Origin: Treponema sp.
GTDB taxonomy: Bacteria > Spirochaetota > Spirochaetia > Treponematales > Treponemataceae
Direction: 5' to 3'
NCBI GenBank assembly: GCA_016281495.1
Contig: JAEEIU010000012.1
Coordinates: 124,001-188,000 of the forward strand
DNA length: 64,000 nucleotides
Shown here: positions 60,662-64,000 of the stretch, piece by piece
Layout: each line of letters opens with the position of its first letter
How positions within the stretch are numbered: the first letter of the stretch is position 1
Position numbers and translations under genes: made by a program
Notes under the pieces: model-generated
The model's input: the letters and a program-made list of their open reading frames with translations, nothing else
What the model was told of the DNA's origin: nothing
Database searches by the model: none

Positions 60662-63040
60662 ATGAAAGTAACAAAGATTAATGACTGGTTTGAAAAGTTC
60701 GGAAGGTTTGAGATAAAGCACCGCTGGGCATTTATCATAGGCCTTTTGATTGTAACCGTGTTTTGCAGCCTTGGACTTCCTCGAATCAAGTTGGACAATG
60801 GAGAAGAAGACTGGTTCGACGACTGGGAAACGACAAAGGTAAATCAAGACCATTTTGAAAGTATTTTTGGTTCAACAGATTCCCTTTTGGCCCATATTAA
60901 AGCCGACGACGTTTTTGACCCGGAAGTTCTGACAATGATTGACGAGCTTGGTGACGATCTTTTGAACAATGTGCCTTATGCGGGAAGCATTACTTCCTTG
61001 ATGGAACTTTCCCTCCCAATCGGAACTGAAGACGGTTTTGAAGTGACAAGTCCCTTTGAGGATGGAGTTCCAACAGATCCGGCAGAACTTAAAGAAAAGA
61101 AAGACTTTATCTTAAGCCGCGAATCAATCGTCAACAACCTTGTAAGCGACGACTGCACCGAAACATGGCTCATCGTAAACCTTGAACAGTATTCAGAAAA
61201 TCTTGATGAGGCGATGAATAAAATCGCACCTCCGGCAATGTCAGTATTTAATGACCCCAAATATCAGTCTGACAAATGGGAAATACGTCCCGCAGGCCTT
61301 TCCTACACGGAATACGAAGAAGAAAAATCCGTCGTGACACAATGCGTAACCAGAATCGCCTTGGGTTTCGTAGTCATGCTTTTGTTCCTTATCATCTTCA
61401 TACGTTCATTGCGCGGAGTAGTTGTACCTTCGATCGCAACCATAGGAGCTCTTGCAACAACACTGGGAGCGTCTGCATGGATGAACATCAAGGGCAACAA
61501 TACAATGATTATGGTGACTGTCCTTCTTGCTATGGCACTTGCGGTAGGTTATGCAGTCCACTATATCAACAGCTTTAAGATGTACTTTAGGAAAACAGGT
61601 CAGAGAAAAGAATCTGTAATCATGGGCATAAGGGATTCCGGTTGGGCTTTGTTCTTTACGGTAATCACGACAATGGCCGGTATGCTTTCCTTCCTTTCGG
61701 CAAACATCAGGCCTATGCGCTGGGTTGGTGGAATTACCGCCGCCGCAGTTCTTGCAGTATTCATTTTTGAAATCATACTTCTTCCGGTTCTTTACAGCTT
61801 TGGCAAAGACAAGGAGCCTGATCCAACTTTTGTAAGCACGGAAGGTTCAACAAAATCAGACCTTCGTGTAGAGGCAATGGGAAAATCAATACTCAATAAA
61901 AAGTGGATTACGGTGATTGCAGGAGCCCTTGTAATGCTTGCAGTTATCCCCGGCATTTTCTTTATCAAGGTGAACATGAACTACGCCGACATGATGGGCG
62001 AGCGAACTCCATATATTCATCGTTTAATGGAAATAACTCGCAGCCAGCTTGGAAGCCAGTACAGCTATGAAGTTCTTGTTGAATATCCAGATGAAGATTC
62101 CCTTAAGAATCCGGACGTTCTTAAAAACATGGATGAACTTGCATCAAGAATCGGAACTTTAAGTTCAACAAAGGTTTCCAACGGCAAGCCACGCGTTTCT
62201 TCGGTAACAAAGATTGTCAAGGAAATGAACCGTACCTTAAACAGTGATGACCCGGATGCTTATGTAATTCCAGATGACCAGGATCTTGTAAGCCAGGAAA
62301 TGTTCCTTTACGAAATCTCCGGTGGTTCTGACCTGTATAACTATGTAAGCGAAGACTTTAGGGCCGGTTACCTCCACATTGAGCTTAACGGTTATGATGG
62401 GGAGGAAATCGTAAGGAACCTTGAGGATGTGAAAAAATGGTGTGCCGAGCTTTTCCCTGATGCATCCAATGCCGGTGTAGTTGGAGAGGTCGTTCAGTAT
62501 GCCCAGATGAATGGAAAGCTTGTGCGCGGTTCAATCCGCTCAATTGGAACTTCACTCCTTGTAATCCTTGTCCTGCTCATCCTTGCCTTTACATCTCTAC
62601 GCACAGGCTTTATAGCGATGATACCGAATGTTGCGCCAATTGCGATTATCGGTGGAATCATGGGATATGCTGGTGTGAACCTTGACATGATTACCGCAAT
62701 GATCATGCCTATGATTCTTGGTATTGCGGTTGACGACACAATTCACTTTACGAATCACATCAAATATCACTTTGAGCTTTGTGGAAATTACCGTCAGGCA
62801 GTTCTGAACTCTTATCGTGAAATCGGAAAAACCATGATAATGACGACAATAATTCTTTGCGCCATGTTCGGAATCTTCCTTACGAGTACAATGACGGTTC
62901 TTGTAAACATCGGATGGCTTTCAATCGTAGGTCTTGGCAGCGCCTTGATTGCCGACTACACGTTGACTCCGGTCCTGCTGTTTATGACCAAGCCATTTGG
63001 AAAAGAACGTTCAGTATCGGATGGATCCCAGAAAGCATAA
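60662..63040 (+). CDS. RND-superfamily (MMPL/HAE3-type) transporter
   Basis: A 792-residue protein of two MMPL/SSD repeats. Each half has one helix, a large periplasmic loop (about 45-220 and 430-620) and a bundle of five helices. Helix 4-like segments include ALAVGYAVHYINSFKMYFRK and MILGIAVDDTIHFTNHIKYH, where the GIAVDD acidic pair relays protons. It moves hydrophobic or amphiphilic compounds. AGAGG precedes the ATG. The next gene encodes a LolA-like periplasmic protein, the usual partner of this transporter type. Confidence 0.92.
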   Translation: MKVTKINDWFEKFGRFEIKHRWAFIIGLLIVTVFCSLGLPRIKLDNGEEDWFDDWETTKVNQDHFESIFGSTDSLLAHIKADDVFDPEVLTMIDELGDDLLNNVPYAGSITSLMELSLPIGTEDGFEVTSPFEDGVPTDPAELKEKKDFILSRESIVNNLVSDDCTETWLIVNLEQYSENLDEAMNKIAPPAMSVFNDPKYQSDKWEIRPAGLSYTEYEEEKSVVTQCVTRIALGFVVMLLFLIIFIRSLRGVVVPSIATIGALATTLGASAWMNIKGNNTMIMVTVLLAMALAVGYAVHYINSFKMYFRKTGQRKESVIMGIRDSGWALFFTVITTMAGMLSFLSANIRPMRWVGGITAAAVLAVFIFEIILLPVLYSFGKDKEPDPTFVSTEGSTKSDLRVEAMGKSILNKKWITVIAGALVMLAVIPGIFFIKVNMNYADMMGERTPYIHRLMEITRSQLGSQYSYEVLVEYPDEDSLKNPDVLKNMDELASRIGTLSSTKVSNGKPRVSSVTKIVKEMNRTLNSDDPDAYVIPDDQDLVSQEMFLYEISGGSDLYNYVSEDFRAGYLHIELNGYDGEEIVRNLEDVKKWCAELFPDASNAGVVGEVVQYAQMNGKLVRGSIRSIGTSLLVILVLLILAFTSLRTGFIAMIPNVAPIAIIGGIMGYAGVNLDMITAMIMPMILGIAVDDTIHFTNHIKYHFELCGNYRQAVLNSYREIGKTMIMTTIILCAMFGIFLTSTMTVLVNIGWLSIVGLGSALIADYTLTPVLLFMTKPFGKERSVSDGSQKA

Positions 63041-63050
63041 ACAATTTTTA

Positions 63051-63134
63051 AGTTAAGAGATTACCCGATCAAGTCGGGTAATGACAAAATATTAAGTTAA
63101 GATTACCCGATCAAGTCGGGTAATGACAAAATAT
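63051..63134. repeat. Tandem pair of short palindromic repeats
   Basis: TTACCCGATCAAGTCGGGTAATGACAAAATAT-type unit twice with AGTTAAGA between; each contains the hairpin TTACCCGA/TCGGGTAA. It occupies the gap between the RND and LolA-like genes. Confidence 0.85.
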
Positions 63135-63146
63135 AAGGAGATTTAT

Positions 63147-63944
63147 ATGAAGAAATTGATTCTTACACTTTCAAGCGTAGTTTTGGCTATGGGCCTGAGC
63201 GCACAGTCACTCACAGGCTATGACATCATGAAAAAGGCGGATGAAGTTCCGGAACCAAAGACTTCATCTTCAACAGCAACACTCACAATCCATTCAAAGA
63301 AAGGTTCGGACAGGATTCGTGAAGTAATTATGATGAGCAAGGATTACGGAGATGTTTCCAAGGAAGTAATCGTGTTCACCACACCAAAAGATGTTGCCGG
63401 TACAGGTTACCTGATGTTCGAGTACAAGGAAGATGCAAAGGGAAACAAAAAGGATGCCGACAACTGGCTCTATATGCCTGCAATGAAGAAGACCCGCCGC
63501 ATTGCATCAAGTGGTTCAGAAAGCGAGGGAAGCTTTATGGGAACCGACTTTACATATCAGGACATGGGAGACCGCAGCCTGAACAAGTACGATTACAAGC
63601 TGCTTGGCGAAGCAAACGTAGACGGTGTTGCATGCTACAAGGTTGAATGCATCAGCAAGGCACACACAGAAAAAGACCCGCGCTACATAACCTACATTTC
63701 CAAGAATGACTATATCATGCGCAAGTGCGAATTCTACGACAGGCAGAATCAGCTTCATCGTGTCCTGACATGCAGCAACTTTACCACAATCAAGGGTTAC
63801 ACCACGGCACAAAAGATGAAGATGGAAAACGTTCAGACTGGAACATGGTCACTCATCGAAACAAAAAACATCACCTACGATGCGAATGACATTGATGATT
63901 CCCTGTTCACTGTTGCCGCTCTGGAAAAGGGAAGGATTAAATAA
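63147..63944 (+). CDS. Outer-membrane lipoprotein-sorting (LolA-like) protein
   Basis: A 265-residue exported protein: signal peptide KKLILTLSSVVLAMGLSAQS, then a LolA/LppX-like half-barrel with KMKADEVPEP-type start and strands FTTPKDVAGTGYLMFEYKED, NWLYMPAMKKTRRIASSGSE and SFMGTDFTYQDMGDRSL. These segments match the outer membrane lipoprotein-sorting family encoded beside HAE3 RND pumps. It likely carries a lipid-like substrate between membranes. AAGGAG precedes ATG 63147. Confidence 0.9.
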   Translation: MKKLILTLSSVVLAMGLSAQSLTGYDIMKKADEVPEPKTSSSTATLTIHSKKGSDRIREVIMMSKDYGDVSKEVIVFTTPKDVAGTGYLMFEYKEDAKGNKKDADNWLYMPAMKKTRRIASSGSESEGSFMGTDFTYQDMGDRSLNKYDYKLLGEANVDGVACYKVECISKAHTEKDPRYITYISKNDYIMRKCEFYDRQNQLHRVLTCSNFTTIKGYTTAQKMKMENVQTGTWSLIETKNITYDANDIDDSLFTVAALEKGRIK

Positions 63945-63947
63945 ACT

Positions 63948-64000
63948 GTCATGCTGGATTCCGGATCAAGTCCGGAATGACTGATTGGGTTCGGAATGAC
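63948..64000. repeat. Dispersed palindromic repeat at window end
   Basis: GTCATGCTGGATTCCGGATC with its complement in AAGTCCGGAATGAC, then a partial second unit GGTTCGGAATGAC running to the edge. Confidence 0.8.

Overview
The window looks like a chromosome segment from a host-associated (gut or rumen type) spirochaete close to Treponema. This is inference, from moderate GC, spirochaete-style lipoprotein signals, the C-terminal remnant of a Trep_Strep (MptD-type) ECF transporter component, a GH5 glycanase beside xylose isomerase, and dispersed short palindromic repeats. No rRNA, tRNA, CRISPR array, origin or intact insertion sequence was seen. No stretch over 300 bases lacks a gene, a remnant or a repeat.

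Layout. 0-2.4 kb: two toxin-antitoxin type pairs (DUF3990 plus partner, VapBC-like) around a lipoprotein gene. 2.5-8.2 kb: secreted GH5 enzyme, hypothetical proteins, esterase-like hydrolase, bacteriohemerythrin and a DUF3737 beta-helix protein. 8.3-17.9 kb: a metal island with three FeoA, two FeoB, Cys-rich small proteins, HMA-domain proteins and a P1B-type ATPase. 17.9-23.3 kb: aldo-keto reductase, CPBP protease, GNAT, ATC-hydrolase-like, methyltransferase, AraC regulator and metallo-beta-lactamase-fold genes. 23.3-25.5 kb: a candidate small RNA and a citrate/dicarboxylate-type two-component system. 25.6-36.6 kb: PQ-loop/SGNH-like fusion, glutathione peroxidase, lipoprotein, flavodoxin, an ABC half-transporter pair, enolase, a decayed ECF/PyrK locus and xylose isomerase. 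36.7-41.7 kb: membrane proteins, GrpB, CPBP protease, serpin and thioesterase. 43.3-48.1 kb: a cassette-like array in which seven roughly 36-bp direct repeats separate modules of one or two small genes. 48.2-64 kb: methyltransferase, MntP under a yybP-ykoY-type riboswitch, a MATE/AraC/ABC/ABC operon, cardiolipin synthase, ZIP transporter, and a TetR-controlled RND (MMPL) exporter with a LolA-like partner.

Two themes tie the window together. First, a palindrome AGTTAG-N6-CTAACT (or close variants) lies in front of the feo genes, flavodoxin, both ABC-pair operons, enolase and xylA, and over the promoter of the candidate small RNA. This suggests one metal- or iron-responsive repressor controlling uptake, electron carriers and a sparing RNA. 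Second, the 43-48 kb array has sharply bounded direct repeats, each an imperfect inverted repeat, around unrelated small membrane, secreted or orphan-domain proteins. One is an EF-Tu domain-III-like protein; another follows the broken C-terminus of a possible polymorphic toxin. The array resembles an integrase-less integron cluster or an acquired immunity-gene array, and is the best candidate here for an undescribed system. A dispersed palindromic repeat has also entered coding sequence inside an ABC transporter, with possible traces in two others.
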